DNA of 64,000 nucleotides from RHLJ01 sp965601955. Lineage in GTDB: Bacteria; Bacteroidota; Rhodothermia; Balneolales; Balneolaceae. Where the stretch lies: positions 2,976,001-3,040,000 of the forward strand of contig OZ271855.1 in assembly GCA_965601955.1 (NCBI GenBank). The letters run 5' to 3'. Position 1 is the first letter of the stretch. Each line of letters starts with the position of its first letter. A model generated the notes under the pieces. The model was not told the origin of the DNA and ran no database searches. It was given only the letters and a program-made list of their open reading frames with translations. Positions 34,267-44,342 of the stretch are shown here, in pieces. The translations under genes and the position numbers were made by a program.

Positions 34267-36006
34267 TTACGCCGCCAGGCGTTTTAAAAAATCATTGAGA
34301 TCCGTATCCGGACCAAGGTTAAGTTTTCTCTTAAGCCTTCGTTTCGCCTGTTTTACGCTTTCGGGCTCAATGTGTAGGATATTGGAGATGTCTTTATTGG
34401 ATAAATCCATGTGGACCAGGGTAGCCAGTCGTTCATCTTTGGTAGTTAAATCCCCGCTCAGGCTTCTCAGTTCGGTAAAAAACCCGGTGTTGGTTTGTTC
34501 AATCCTGTTGAACAGGACTTCCTCATCATCGATTAGGTTGGTATTGGCATGAATAGTATCTACCAGATGGGTTAACTCTTTTCGGCCTTCCATGGTGCGT
34601 ACATGCCTTCGTACTTCCTCTAAATCCTCCTTGAAACTGGCAATGAATTTATTCTTTTCAGCAAGGACAAAGCCATACTGCTTTAACTCCCGCTGCATCG
34701 ATTCCAGGCGTTTTCGTTTCTCCTCCGATTTCTTCCGGTAATAGCTTCTAAACCAAAACGACCCACTTAGAATAACGAAGAGTCCAAATCCGCCAATAAG
34801 CACAGATCGTAAATTCGCCACTTCGTTTTGTATCTCCAGCATCTCGATCTGGGCAGCCTTCTTCTCCGTTTCGTAAATGGTTTCCAGTTCTGAGATTCGC
34901 AGCACCATTTCTTCTGCATGTATCCTGTCCCCCAGTTCTTTAGCCTCGGATAAATACCTGTAGGCTTCCTCGTGATTACCCAGCTCTTTTTCTATGGATG
35001 CAAGCAGGCTTAACATATCAGCCCGTAAGAGTCCTTCTTCCATACCAGATTCTTGTTCTACAGCTATGTCCAGGTTCAAAGCTTCTAAGGCCTGTTTTTT
35101 TGCCTCCTGGAACTTTCCATTTTCAACATTAAGTACCGCCAGGGAAAGGTGAATCAAGATCTTTTGCCTTGGCATGGCAGCTCTTCTTGAAAGCCTGAGC
35201 GCTTCAGTAAACACTTCTTCAGCAACGGCATAGTCCTGGTTTTTCAATAGAAACTCCCCTTTCGTTATCAGCAATGGGACTACCGGTGCCCTGCCGCTTC
35301 TTCCATTTATGTCAATAGCCTGATCAATGGTAGCCATAGCCAACTCAACTTCACCCAGTTCCCAGTAGGCTCTTGCCATATGGTTAAGAGGCCTGGGAGT
35401 CTGACTCTCCCGTCCGGCCTTGTTCAAATACTCAATAGCAATGTTAGAATTATCAATGGCTGGTTGAAACTGTCTTTGTCTCAGGTATACCAGCCCGATA
35501 TTATCGTAAATTTGCCCTATCATAGACAGGTTTTCCCTGTTTTCATAATAAGGCAGAAGGCTCAGGAAAATCTGGATGGCTTGTTCGAATTTCCTGCTGT
35601 GTACCTTTACCCTACCCATTTCAAATTTAACCGACATCACCTGGTCCGTGTTTCCCAGCCTGTAAAACATCGTATTTGCTATGTCAAGATAGTGTAGTGC
35701 ACTATCGCCCTGTATGGCCTTGTTAAAACTCAAGCCTACTGCTTTATACGCACTGGCTTCACCCCTTGCAAAACCAAGGCTTTGCGACAGCCGGACAGCC
35801 TCCCACGCATAACCCCTGGAAGAATCCCGCTCACTTCGTGATAACATAGACGAAACCCGGAGTAAGGTATTCACCCGATTTGTATCCTGTACCTGGTTTA
35901 TTTGTAGGTATTGTATCACAGCATCAGCCTGTGGGGGCTGTGCCGTTGCGTTTGAAGAAATGGTTTCAACCATCAACAAGGTCACAAATAGATAGAGAAT
36001 TCTCAT
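34267..36006 (-). CDS. membrane-anchored TPR-HTH regulator (second of tandem pair)
   Basis: A 579-residue protein with a signal-like N-terminus, about ten TPR repeats in a predicted periplasmic domain (for example AIQIFLSLLPYYENRENLSM, IGQIYDNIGLVYLRQRQFQ), and a coiled coil. One transmembrane helix is at about 401-419 (SVLIGGFGLFVILSGSFWF). A cytoplasmic part ends in a LuxR-like HTH (DERLATLVHMDLSNKDISNI ... SVKQAKRRLKRKLNL). It is a one-component signal-to-DNA regulator type common in Bacteroidota. Its start overlaps the first regulator's stop by 4 bases. Residues 371-579 are almost identical to the partner, whereas the sensor half differs. Confidence 0.8.
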   Translation of the reverse strand: MRILYLFVTLLMVETISSNATAQPPQADAVIQYLQINQVQDTNRVNTLLRVSSMLSRSERDSSRGYAWEAVRLSQSLGFARGEASAYKAVGLSFNKAIQGDSALHYLDIANTMFYRLGNTDQVMSVKFEMGRVKVHSRKFEQAIQIFLSLLPYYENRENLSMIGQIYDNIGLVYLRQRQFQPAIDNSNIAIEYLNKAGRESQTPRPLNHMARAYWELGEVELAMATIDQAIDINGRSGRAPVVPLLITKGEFLLKNQDYAVAEEVFTEALRLSRRAAMPRQKILIHLSLAVLNVENGKFQEAKKQALEALNLDIAVEQESGMEEGLLRADMLSLLASIEKELGNHEEAYRYLSEAKELGDRIHAEEMVLRISELETIYETEKKAAQIEMLEIQNEVANLRSVLIGGFGLFVILSGSFWFRSYYRKKSEEKRKRLESMQRELKQYGFVLAEKNKFIASFKEDLEEVRRHVRTMEGRKELTHLVDTIHANTNLIDDEEVLFNRIEQTNTGFFTELRSLSGDLTTKDERLATLVHMDLSNKDISNILHIEPESVKQAKRRLKRKLNLGPDTDLNDFLKRLAA

Positions 36007-37730
36007 GCTGCGAGGTGTTTTAAAAAATGATTGAGATCCGTCCCGGAATCAAGGTTAAGTTTCTTCTTCAACCTTCGTTTCGCCTGCTTCACACTTTCCG
36101 GCTCAATGTGCAGGATATTGGAGATGTCTTTATTGGATAAATCCATGTGGACCAGGGTAGCCAGTCGTTCATCTTTAGAGGTTAAATCCCCGTTGAGGCT
36201 TCTCAGTTCGGTAAAAAAGCCAGTATTGGTCTGTTCGATCCTGTTGAACAGGATTTCCTCATCATCGTTTAGATTGGTATTGGCATGAATAGTATCTACC
36301 AGATGGGTTAACTCTTTTCGGCCTTCCATGGTGCGTACATGCCTTCGTACTTCCTCTAAATCCTCCTTGAAACTGGCAATGAATTTATTCTTTTCTGCCA
36401 GGACAAAGCCATACTGCTTTAACTCCCGCTGCATCGATTCCAGGCGTTTTCGTTTCTCCTCCGATTTCTTCCGGTAATAGCTTCTAAACCAAAACGACCC
36501 ACTTAGAATAACGAAGAGTCCAAATCCGCCAATAAGCACAGATCGTAAATTCGCCACTTCGTTTTGTATCTCCAGCATCTCGATCTGGGCAGCCTTCTTC
36601 TCGGTTTCATAAATGGTTTCCAGCTCTGAAATTCGGAAAGCCATTTCTTCGGTATATAGGCTGTCAGCCAATTCCATAGCTGCTAAAGCATAGCGAGAAG
36701 AATACTCGTGATTATCCAACTCAGCCTCTACTTTAGCCATTAAGTGCAGAGCGTCTCTTTTAGAAGTATCCAAACCGCGAATAGGATTTTCGAATGCTTT
36801 CAACACCTCGAACAAGTAGCCCCTGGCTTTTTCATAGTCTCCCCGCCGTTCGTAAAGAATAGCTGTGTAGGAGTTAATCTGTATGATATCTTCGACGTTC
36901 CTAATGTATCGGCTATACTCAAGAGCTTTTAAAAAACTATCTAAGGCCTTCTCATCATTTCCATATCCCATCTCTACTCTGCCGATTGTTCTGTACAGAT
37001 TTGGTAAATTCACATAGCGTTCTATCTCAAGAGCGAATTCAACCGCTTTTTCAGCTGTCTCCAAGGCTTCTTCAAAACGATTTAATTCAAATAATACATT
37101 TGACATGTTATTGTAAATCAATACATGCTGTGGATTCTGAGGATCATCCAGGTAGGTGAGCGCTTTTTCGTAGTTAAAGAATGCATTTTCAAATAATTCC
37201 TGCTCCAGGTATAAATTCCCAATGTTGTTGTACATCACGGCTATACCAGAACGGTTTCCCTGGGCTTCAAAAGCAGGAATAGCCTCCAGGAAACTTTGAA
37301 TGGCTAAATCAAATTGATCATTGACCGCATAAATAGAGCCCATAGAGGCCCGCATACTTGAAATACCCTGTTCATCATTCATTTCTTCAAATACTACCAG
37401 GGAACGCTGAAAGTAGACCAGGGCACTATCAGTATTTCGCATTACAAAATGAGCACTCCCTATATAGCGGTTCGCCAATGCCTCACCCCTTTTAAAATCT
37501 AATGACTCAGAAAGCCTCAATGATTCCCTGGAATAAATCAAGGAAGAGTCCGGGTAGCCCCGGTACAAAGCCCAGCCAATTTGTGCAAGATTAATTGCCC
37601 TGGTTGTATCCATTTGTTCGTAGCTATCCAGCCATTGAACCAGTGAATCGGCCACGGGCTGGCGCGCCTGTACCCCGGTATTTACAAATCCAAGTAGAAA
37701 AACTGCGGTGTATATATAAATCGATTTCAT
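36003..37730 (-). CDS. membrane-anchored TPR-HTH regulator (first of tandem pair)
   Basis: A 575-residue paralogue with a signal peptide (about residues 1-22, ending VQARQ) and TPR repeats (IAVMYNNIGNLYLEQELFEN, ALDSFLKALEYSRYIRNVED). Residues 367-575 share the helix, linker and LuxR-like HTH with the downstream protein and differ at about nine positions. The gene is divergent from the giant GLUG adhesin and the 5' ends are about 145 bases apart. A palindrome-bearing block in that gap is conserved upstream of the second adhesin. I infer that this pair regulates the adhesins, with TPR sensing in the periplasm; no ligand can be read from sequence. Confidence 0.8.
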   Translation of the reverse strand: MKSIYIYTAVFLLGFVNTGVQARQPVADSLVQWLDSYEQMDTTRAINLAQIGWALYRGYPDSSLIYSRESLRLSESLDFKRGEALANRYIGSAHFVMRNTDSALVYFQRSLVVFEEMNDEQGISSMRASMGSIYAVNDQFDLAIQSFLEAIPAFEAQGNRSGIAVMYNNIGNLYLEQELFENAFFNYEKALTYLDDPQNPQHVLIYNNMSNVLFELNRFEEALETAEKAVEFALEIERYVNLPNLYRTIGRVEMGYGNDEKALDSFLKALEYSRYIRNVEDIIQINSYTAILYERRGDYEKARGYLFEVLKAFENPIRGLDTSKRDALHLMAKVEAELDNHEYSSRYALAAMELADSLYTEEMAFRISELETIYETEKKAAQIEMLEIQNEVANLRSVLIGGFGLFVILSGSFWFRSYYRKKSEEKRKRLESMQRELKQYGFVLAEKNKFIASFKEDLEEVRRHVRTMEGRKELTHLVDTIHANTNLNDDEEILFNRIEQTNTGFFTELRSLNGDLTSKDERLATLVHMDLSNKDISNILHIEPESVKQAKRRLKKKLNLDSGTDLNHFLKHLAA

Positions 37731-37763
37731 ACCCTTTCCTTTTTTTTGAACAGATCAAATAAA

Positions 37764-37898
37764 CACAAAAATCGACTTTAAAACCGGTTTAATGAGGGGT
37801 ACACATGGGATACATACCCTTAACTCTCCCTTTTTTGAAGATAGATTTGGCAGGTCAATATTAACCTGATAAGAGGTGGAGATGTATACACTCTTTGA
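37764..37898 (+). promoter_or_regulatory. conserved upstream block of GLUG adhesin 1 with palindrome
   Basis: This block matches 44984-45118 upstream of adhesin 2: ATCGACTTTAAAACC, then a palindrome at 37796-37819 (GGGGTACACATGGG..ATACCC), then CTCCC-T-run-GAAGATAGAT and AACCTGATAAGAG. The copies are otherwise surrounded by unrelated or repeat sequence, so conservation suggests promoter/operator function. It lies in the gap between the divergent regulator and adhesin genes. Confidence 0.55.
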
Positions 37899-37941
37899 AA
37901 CTGTTTTTGGTCATTCTAATCTCAATAATAAAACCCTCAAC

Positions 37942-38075
37942 TTTGTCATTTCGACCCTGCCTGTCCGGCAGGCAGGCGGAGGGAGAAATCTAAAGAACAG
38001 ACTTAATGGCAAATCTTTAGATTTCTCGGTCTCCCTCCCGAAAGCATTCGGTACTGGATCCTTCGAAATGACAAA
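37942..38075. repeat. 134-bp fold-back (MITE-like) element
   Basis: Terminal inverted repeats of 13 bases, TTTGTCATTTCGA and TCGAAATGACAAA, enclose nested inverted repeats (GGGAGGGAGAAATCTAAAGA pairing with the TCTTTAGATTTCTC..CTCCCTCC side) and the palindrome CCTGCCTG..CAGGCAGG. It contains no transposase. The long frame open through it (from 37876) is probably a by-product of the insertion. Confidence 0.7.
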
Positions 38076-38265
38076 ACGAGACACATTTGCAAGGGAGTCC
38101 CGACCACTTTCAGATAAACTAGAGATTGCTTCGCTGAAGCTCGCAAATGGAAATCATTCCGATCCCGAAGGCGTTTGGGAGAGGAAACTACACAACCTAA
38201 TACCTAGCTGGGATCACGTCTTGCTGATCCTTCGCAAGTATGCTCAGGATGACTTCTTTAAAAGA

Positions 38266-41200
38266 GTGAGCTTTCCAATAGCTCTAATCCTAATCCTCCT
38301 CCTCACCCAAACCGCATTCGCCCAAACGGCAACGGCGCCCACAGGAACAGGTACCTCCGGCGATCCCTACCTTATTTCCTCCCTCGAAAATCTCTACTGG
38401 CTCAGCCAGGTGGATTCGGTGTGGAACGACAACGCGTACTTCCAACAAACCGCGGATATTGATGCCTCTGCTACCTCCGGGTGGGATGCAGGCGCAGGCT
38501 TCTCTCCCATTGGAACGGATGTAAACGAATTTAACGGAAGCTATAACGGAGACGGATATATCATTTCCAATTTATTCATTAATCGCCCGACTTTTAATAG
38601 TATTGGGTTATTTGGAGCCATACAAAGTACTCAAATAGCAAACCTGGGACTTATCGATGTGGATATTACTGGGGCTTCTCAAACCGGCGGGTTATTTGGT
38701 GAAGCATCTTCTGGAACTACAATAACAGCATGTTATACTACAGGAACAGTTAATGGAAACACAGAAGTAGGTGGTATTGGTGGATTTTTCTTCTCCACCA
38801 CTACAAATGCTAATAATTATTCTTCTGCAACCGTCTCTGGTACCTCTGATGATGTGGGTGGTCTATTTGGGAAGGGAGAAGGTATAGCTATTAATGATTC
38901 CTATTCTTCTGGTTCGATAAACGGAGATGAGAATATAGGAGGGCTCATTGGAAATGTTTTCGGAATTTCAAATAGCAGGGTTTTAAGAAGCTTCACCACA
39001 GGGTCAGTGAACGGTACTTCTTTTCTAGGTGGGCTTATTGGTTCCGCAAATTCCATGCTAGAAATTACTGATTCCTATGCTTCTGGTTCGGTGAGTGGTA
39101 CAACCTTTGTGGGAGGACTCATTGGAGTCAATGATGATACCGATATAACTACTTCCTACTCAATGGGAAGTGTCTCGGGCTCAAGTTCTACAGGAGGATT
39201 AATCGGCTTTAACAGCAACAGCACGTTGACTTCTACCTATTGGGATACCGAAACCAGCGGGCAAAGCGACGGCATCGGTTTTGATAACAACGGCCAGTCG
39301 CCGACCGGGTTGACTTCCGCTGAGGCACGCCGGGACACCAGTTTTACAGGCTTCGATTTCACCAGTACCTGGGGCATCATGAATGGATTTACGGGACCCT
39401 ACTTACAGCAATTCCCACCCGATTCAGTAAACGGAGTTCCTTTTGAGGATTATATTCCTTCTGGAAGCGGAACTTCCGGTGATCCCTACCTCATTTCTTC
39501 CCTGGAAAACCTCTACTGGCTCAGCCAAAGCGATACGGTGTGGAACGATAGTGCGTACTACCAACAAACCACGGATATTGATGCCTCCCCCACGACCACC
39601 TGGGACGACAGCGCAGGCTTCTCTCCCATTGGCAGCTTTGGGAATGAATTTGTTGGGAATTATGATGGGGATGGCCATACGATTTCGAACCTGTTCATCA
39701 ACAGGCCAGGCCAGAACCAGGTCGGGTTATTCGGTGCAGTAAACAATAGTGAACTTCAGAACCTGGGACTACCAGATGTGCAGGTAACAGGCGGAGGCCG
39801 TGTAGGTGCCTTATTTGGGTTAACGAATGGAAGCACAACCATTACAAATTCCTACAGCTCCGGGACCGTAACCGGAGGAATCAATACAGGTGGCCTGGGG
39901 GGCAGCCTGAATACTGATTTGGTTGCTTCATCCAATTATTCTTCGGCTTCCGTATCGTCTTCAGGAAGTAGTTCAGGAGGCTTATTTGGTAATGCAGTTT
40001 TCGCCACGATCACCGATTCCTATGCCACGGGTCCGGTAATCGGGCTAAGCTCATTAGGTGGTTTGGTTGGGGATTTTGCCGGGGGTAACGTTGGGTCTAT
40101 GGAACGCAGTTTCGCCACCGGATCCGTAAACGGAACCAGTGATGTTGGAGGGTTGATAGGTTTTGCGGCAAGTGTAACGGAAATTACTGATTCCTACGCC
40201 ACCGGTTCGGTAAGTGGTACAGCTAACGCAGGTGGATTGATCGGAAACAATCTAGGCAACCCTGTTAATACTTCCTATGCTAATGGAAGCGTGTCCGGTT
40301 CTGGCACTATGGGAGGGTTAATCGGTTCGAATAGCTTTGGCGGTACCGTTACTTCCTCTTTCTGGGACACACAAACCAGCGGGCAGGCTTCCGGCATTGG
40401 TTTTGATGACAACAGCCAATCCCCGACCGGGCTCACTTCTGCCCAAATGCAGTACCAGTCCAATTTTTCCGGTTTTGATTTTGCCACGAGCTGGGGAATC
40501 GTAAATGGTTTTTCGGAACCCTATCTACAGAATTTTGCGCCCGATTCCGTGGCCGGCTATCCCATTGCCTGGTTCCCTGCAGGTGAAGGAACGTCCGGCG
40601 ATCCCTACCAAATTGCCACGTTGGATAACCTCTTCATCCTCAGCCAGGAAGAAAGTCTCTGGGATGCCGACTTCATACAAACCGCCAATATTGATGCCTC
40701 CCCCACCGCCGCCTGGGATGATAGCGCGGGCTTTTCTCCGATTGGCAGAGAATCAATTAATTTTAGGTTTGAAGGTACTTATAAAGGAAAAGGACATACT
40801 ATTTCCGGGCTCACCATAAACCGCCCAACACAAGAGTATATTGGTTTATTTGGAGATGTCCGAAATGCCAGTATTGATAGTCTGAATCTAATAGACTTGA
40901 ACATCACAGCTTTGAGAATAGCTGGTGGATTAGCTGGTCGTATCAGCTTAACTGATATCTCTTATATATTCACATCGGGTACCATTATTGTTGATCATGC
41001 GAGCGGTACTTCATCAGCAGGAGGAATCGCTGGAGATGGTGGTGGCGACCAACAATACTTGTTTTCTTCTGTAAATATTACAGCAAATGGTATAGATGTC
41101 GGGGGGATTTTTGGAAGGTATTCAAGCGGAGCTTTAACCGATAGCTATGCCACGGGAGATGTTTCAGGCACTGCTAATGTAGGTGGATTAATCGGAATCT

Positions 41201-44115
41201 TCGGGTTTGGTGACTCGGGAGAAGCGCTCCATCGAGTCTATGCCACGGGAGCCGTTTCAGGCACCAATGATGTAGGTGGATTAATTGGCGATTTAGATTC
41301 TGGTATACCTGTCACCAATTGTTATGCAACGGGATCAGTTCAAGGTTCCGGTAATGATATTGGTGGATTGGTTGGGATAGTTAGTTCAAGTGCTTCTATT
41401 TCAAACTGCTACGCCAGTGGAAGTGTAAGCGGGAGTAGCGATGTGGGTGCTTTTATTGGAGAAAATGATGGAAACGTAACCAACAGCTACTGGAATACCC
41501 AAACCAGCGGGCAGGCCAATGCCATTGGCAACGACACGAACGGCCAAACGGTTACCGGGCTCACCGTCCAGGAAATGGCGCAGCAAAGCAGCTTTTCTGG
41601 CTTTGACTTTTCCAGCACCTGGGGCATTGTAAACGCCTTTAGCGAGCCCTATTTGCAGTTCAATACCCCGGATTCGCTCAGCGGCTTTGCCCTTGGCGAT
41701 TTTCCTACCGGTGCAGGCATCGAAGGCGATCCAATCCTGATTTCCAATCTCACGCACTTGGAGGCACTTTCCCAAAGTAGCAGCGCCTGGGGCTCGGTCT
41801 TCCTCCAAACCGCCGACATCGATGCTTCGGCAACCTCCGGCTGGAATTCCGGGTCAGGTTTCATTCCTATCGGCGAAAGTTTGCTTCCTTTTAAGGGTGA
41901 CTATGATGGCGGTGGTCATTCCATTTCCAACTTATTCATTGTTAAGTCGTTCGATACCGGATTTTTCGGCCGATTGGATAGTGCCAGCGTTTCAAATTTG
42001 AAGATTATCGATGCGAATATAACCGGATCAACAAGCATAGGGATTCTTGCGGGGAACGTGGGTAGAGGATCAATCGTCAGGAATATATACGCTTCTGGCT
42101 CTCTGTCAGCTGGAAATGATAGCGGTGGATTAATTGGCGTTTCGTCAGCAGATAGTGTGTACCAGGTATATTCCAACGCACATATTTCCGGGGGTTCTGA
42201 TGTCGGGGGACTGATTGGTGCCCTGAGCAGAGGAATAGTAATAGACAGCTATGCGACAGGTTCGGTAAGCGGAACAAGTTCGGTAGGTGGTCTTATCGGG
42301 TTTTCAGGACCTTTGGCAACTATTTCAAACACCTACTCATCCGCCTCTGTTGAAGGAAGTGAAACTGAAATTGGAGGATTTATCGGAGAGGTGTTTTTTA
42401 CCACGCTCATAAACAACTATTGGAATACCAATCTTAGCGGACAAAGCAACGGAATTGGTTCCGGAAGCGGAGGTGTAACCGGCTTAACCACCGCCCAAAT
42501 GATCGACTCTACCCATTTCCCCGGCCTGGATTTCAGTGCCACAGGAGCCTGGAATATGGATGACGGTTTCAGTTTTCCCTACCTGAGAGCCCTGGAAGAA
42601 CACCGAATGGTGGTGGCCACCATCGATTCGAGTGAAGGCTGGAGAATGATTGGGAATCCGGGCGATGTGACCTATGCCGAACTGCTCGACCCGGTATTTA
42701 CCCAGGGTTATGAAGGCTCGGACGGTGGTACGGGCTTTGCTTCCAACGTGTATTTCTATGAAGAAACCACCCAAAGCTGGACGGTCCCTTCCAAAGCCAA
42801 TGACTATTTTGGTAAAGCGGATAGCAATTCCGTGAATACTGCACTGAATGGAATTCTGCTCTACGTGTACGGCGATGACGACGGAGACGGTAATGAAGAC
42901 CCCTGGCCCAAATACCTGGTCTCCGAAAACAACACGCTGAATGAAAGCTTTAGCGTTTCGCTCAACTATACCAATACGGTGTCGGAAGACTCCGCGGGCT
43001 GGAACCTGATTTCCAACCCCTACCCCGTTGCGCTGGATTGGGAACAGGTAATCACGAACGGGGAAAATATTAACACCCTGCCTGTGGCTTATGTTTGGGT
43101 TGATTCCCTGTTTAATGGAAACGGAGCCTATAAAATTCATTATGGCTACCCATTGCCCCCGGGGTTGAATTCCGATGTATTTTTTGACGGGGCTATTCCG
43201 GCCATGCAGGCGTTCTGGGTAAAAAGCATAGCGGCAAACCCTGCCCTGTCATTCAACCCGGCGTATCAAACCAACAGTACCCGGCTGTATAAACCGGCTC
43301 CCGCTGAGGACAGTCCCGAACTTTCGTGGCTAACTCTTTCGGTGGCGCACCAGGGATTTTCCAACGAAATAACCCTGTTTTCTACCCAGGATGAACAGGC
43401 TCACATCAACGTCCCAAAACTCAGTACCCTCGCCAGCCGCTATGTAGAAGTAGCCATCCAGGAAAAAGAGTCTGACTGGGTAGCCCGCACCATCCCACAA
43501 AATACAAGCGACACCCACTTCACCTACCCCATCCAGCTTTCTTCCACTGAATCAGGAACTTTCACCTTTGAGTGGAAAGGACTGGATTCTTTCGGCGCTG
43601 ACTGGAAGTTTGAGTTAATAGACCACCTTACCGGGGAGAGTATCAGTCTTTCCGAAGGAGACACCTATTCCTTTGAACTGGAAGCAGGTTCCGCAGCGAA
43701 AAAGTCCCCTCTTGAGAACAACGAGCTTCCCCTCCTCCGGAGGGGATTGAGGGGTGGGTCAGTGTCAGCCAATGAGCTTGGCGCCACAAGCTTTGAACTC
43801 CGCATAACCGTAGGTACCCTGGTTTCGGAAGAACCGGAACAGGACCTGCCCGTCACTTATGCCCTGGCTCAGAATTACCCGAACCCCTTCAACCCAAGCA
43901 CCAACATCCAGTTTGAGTTACCGGAAAGCGGGAATGTAGAACTACTGGTCTTCGATATCCTGGGCCGGCAGGTCGCTACTCTGGTAGATGACCGCATGGA
44001 AGCCGGCTACCACGAAATTCGGTTTAATGCCCGTAACCTGGCCTCCGGGGTCTACCTTTACCAACTCCGGGCTGGGGGCACAGTACTTACGAAAAAGCTA
44101 ACCCTTATTAAGTAA
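38266..44115 (+). CDS. giant GLUG-repeat surface adhesin with T9SS sorting domain (adhesin 1)
   Basis: The frame is open from 37876, but everything to about 38256 is dispersed repeat DNA. The signal peptide (SFPIALILILLLTQTAFAQ) begins at the GTG at 38266, so I start there with low certainty. The protein is about 1949 residues. Four blocks each begin GTSGDPYLISSLENLYWLSQ (or a close variant), contain several GLUG-type repeats (ITDSYATGSVSGT..VGGLIG) and end with YWDTETSGQ, GLTSAE and GFDF..TWGI. Then come the shared EGWRMIGNPGDVTY module and a type A sorting domain (LAQNYPNPFNPSTNI ... KKLTLIK). It is presumably exported by T9SS and adhesive, as GLUG proteins are. Confidence 0.8.
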   Translation: MSFPIALILILLLTQTAFAQTATAPTGTGTSGDPYLISSLENLYWLSQVDSVWNDNAYFQQTADIDASATSGWDAGAGFSPIGTDVNEFNGSYNGDGYIISNLFINRPTFNSIGLFGAIQSTQIANLGLIDVDITGASQTGGLFGEASSGTTITACYTTGTVNGNTEVGGIGGFFFSTTTNANNYSSATVSGTSDDVGGLFGKGEGIAINDSYSSGSINGDENIGGLIGNVFGISNSRVLRSFTTGSVNGTSFLGGLIGSANSMLEITDSYASGSVSGTTFVGGLIGVNDDTDITTSYSMGSVSGSSSTGGLIGFNSNSTLTSTYWDTETSGQSDGIGFDNNGQSPTGLTSAEARRDTSFTGFDFTSTWGIMNGFTGPYLQQFPPDSVNGVPFEDYIPSGSGTSGDPYLISSLENLYWLSQSDTVWNDSAYYQQTTDIDASPTTTWDDSAGFSPIGSFGNEFVGNYDGDGHTISNLFINRPGQNQVGLFGAVNNSELQNLGLPDVQVTGGGRVGALFGLTNGSTTITNSYSSGTVTGGINTGGLGGSLNTDLVASSNYSSASVSSSGSSSGGLFGNAVFATITDSYATGPVIGLSSLGGLVGDFAGGNVGSMERSFATGSVNGTSDVGGLIGFAASVTEITDSYATGSVSGTANAGGLIGNNLGNPVNTSYANGSVSGSGTMGGLIGSNSFGGTVTSSFWDTQTSGQASGIGFDDNSQSPTGLTSAQMQYQSNFSGFDFATSWGIVNGFSEPYLQNFAPDSVAGYPIAWFPAGEGTSGDPYQIATLDNLFILSQEESLWDADFIQTANIDASPTAAWDDSAGFSPIGRESINFRFEGTYKGKGHTISGLTINRPTQEYIGLFGDVRNASIDSLNLIDLNITALRIAGGLAGRISLTDISYIFTSGTIIVDHASGTSSAGGIAGDGGGDQQYLFSSVNITANGIDVGGIFGRYSSGALTDSYATGDVSGTANVGGLIGIFGFGDSGEALHRVYATGAVSGTNDVGGLIGDLDSGIPVTNCYATGSVQGSGNDIGGLVGIVSSSASISNCYASGSVSGSSDVGAFIGENDGNVTNSYWNTQTSGQANAIGNDTNGQTVTGLTVQEMAQQSSFSGFDFSSTWGIVNAFSEPYLQFNTPDSLSGFALGDFPTGAGIEGDPILISNLTHLEALSQSSSAWGSVFLQTADIDASATSGWNSGSGFIPIGESLLPFKGDYDGGGHSISNLFIVKSFDTGFFGRLDSASVSNLKIIDANITGSTSIGILAGNVGRGSIVRNIYASGSLSAGNDSGGLIGVSSADSVYQVYSNAHISGGSDVGGLIGALSRGIVIDSYATGSVSGTSSVGGLIGFSGPLATISNTYSSASVEGSETEIGGFIGEVFFTTLINNYWNTNLSGQSNGIGSGSGGVTGLTTAQMIDSTHFPGLDFSATGAWNMDDGFSFPYLRALEEHRMVVATIDSSEGWRMIGNPGDVTYAELLDPVFTQGYEGSDGGTGFASNVYFYEETTQSWTVPSKANDYFGKADSNSVNTALNGILLYVYGDDDGDGNEDPWPKYLVSENNTLNESFSVSLNYTNTVSEDSAGWNLISNPYPVALDWEQVITNGENINTLPVAYVWVDSLFNGNGAYKIHYGYPLPPGLNSDVFFDGAIPAMQAFWVKSIAANPALSFNPAYQTNSTRLYKPAPAEDSPELSWLTLSVAHQGFSNEITLFSTQDEQAHINVPKLSTLASRYVEVAIQEKESDWVARTIPQNTSDTHFTYPIQLSSTESGTFTFEWKGLDSFGADWKFELIDHLTGESISLSEGDTYSFELEAGSAAKKSPLENNELPLLRRGLRGGSVSANELGATSFELRITVGTLVSEEPEQDLPVTYALAQNYPNPFNPSTNIQFELPESGNVELLVFDILGRQVATLVDDRMEAGYHEIRFNARNLASGVYLYQLRAGGTVLTKKLTLIK

Positions 44116-44121
44116 TTAATG

Positions 44122-44213
44122 ATAAGTGAAAGGTGATAGGTGACGGAGTCTCCACCTCACCTTTCACCTTTCACCTTTCTCCTTTCACCTTTCTCCTTTC
44201 TCCTTTCTCCTTT
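44122..44213 (+). terminator. large hairpin plus eight 7-bp tandem repeats after adhesin 1
   Basis: GTGAAAGGTGA (44126-44136) pairs with TCACCTTTCAC, with an inner GGTG/CACC pairing, giving a terminator-like hairpin just after the adhesin stop. Its right arm runs into eight tandem copies of C(A/T)CCTTT at 44158-44213. No clean T-run follows, so terminator function is uncertain. Confidence 0.4.
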
Positions 44214-44342
44214 AATCTAATCCTCTCCGTCGTCATCCCGCACCCCGATGCGGGATCTGTGGGGAGTGATTCGTTGATAAAGAACCAGGTTTAAATTGGA
44301 GCCACACACTACAGATGCTGAATCGAGTTCAGCATGACAACC

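Noticed and set aside
37876..38265. N-terminal 130-residue extension of the giant adhesin frame
   Set aside because: It runs through a fold-back repeat and other dispersed repeats and precedes the signal peptide, so it is unlikely to be translated protein.
42484..43140. 218-residue minus-strand frame inside adhesin 1
   Set aside because: It is complementary to the shared EGWRMI module, and a similar shadow occurs in adhesin 2 at 48812-49102.
44158..44213. CRISPR-like array in the C(A/T)CCTTT repeats
   Set aside because: The units are 7 bases with no spacers; it is a simple tandem repeat.
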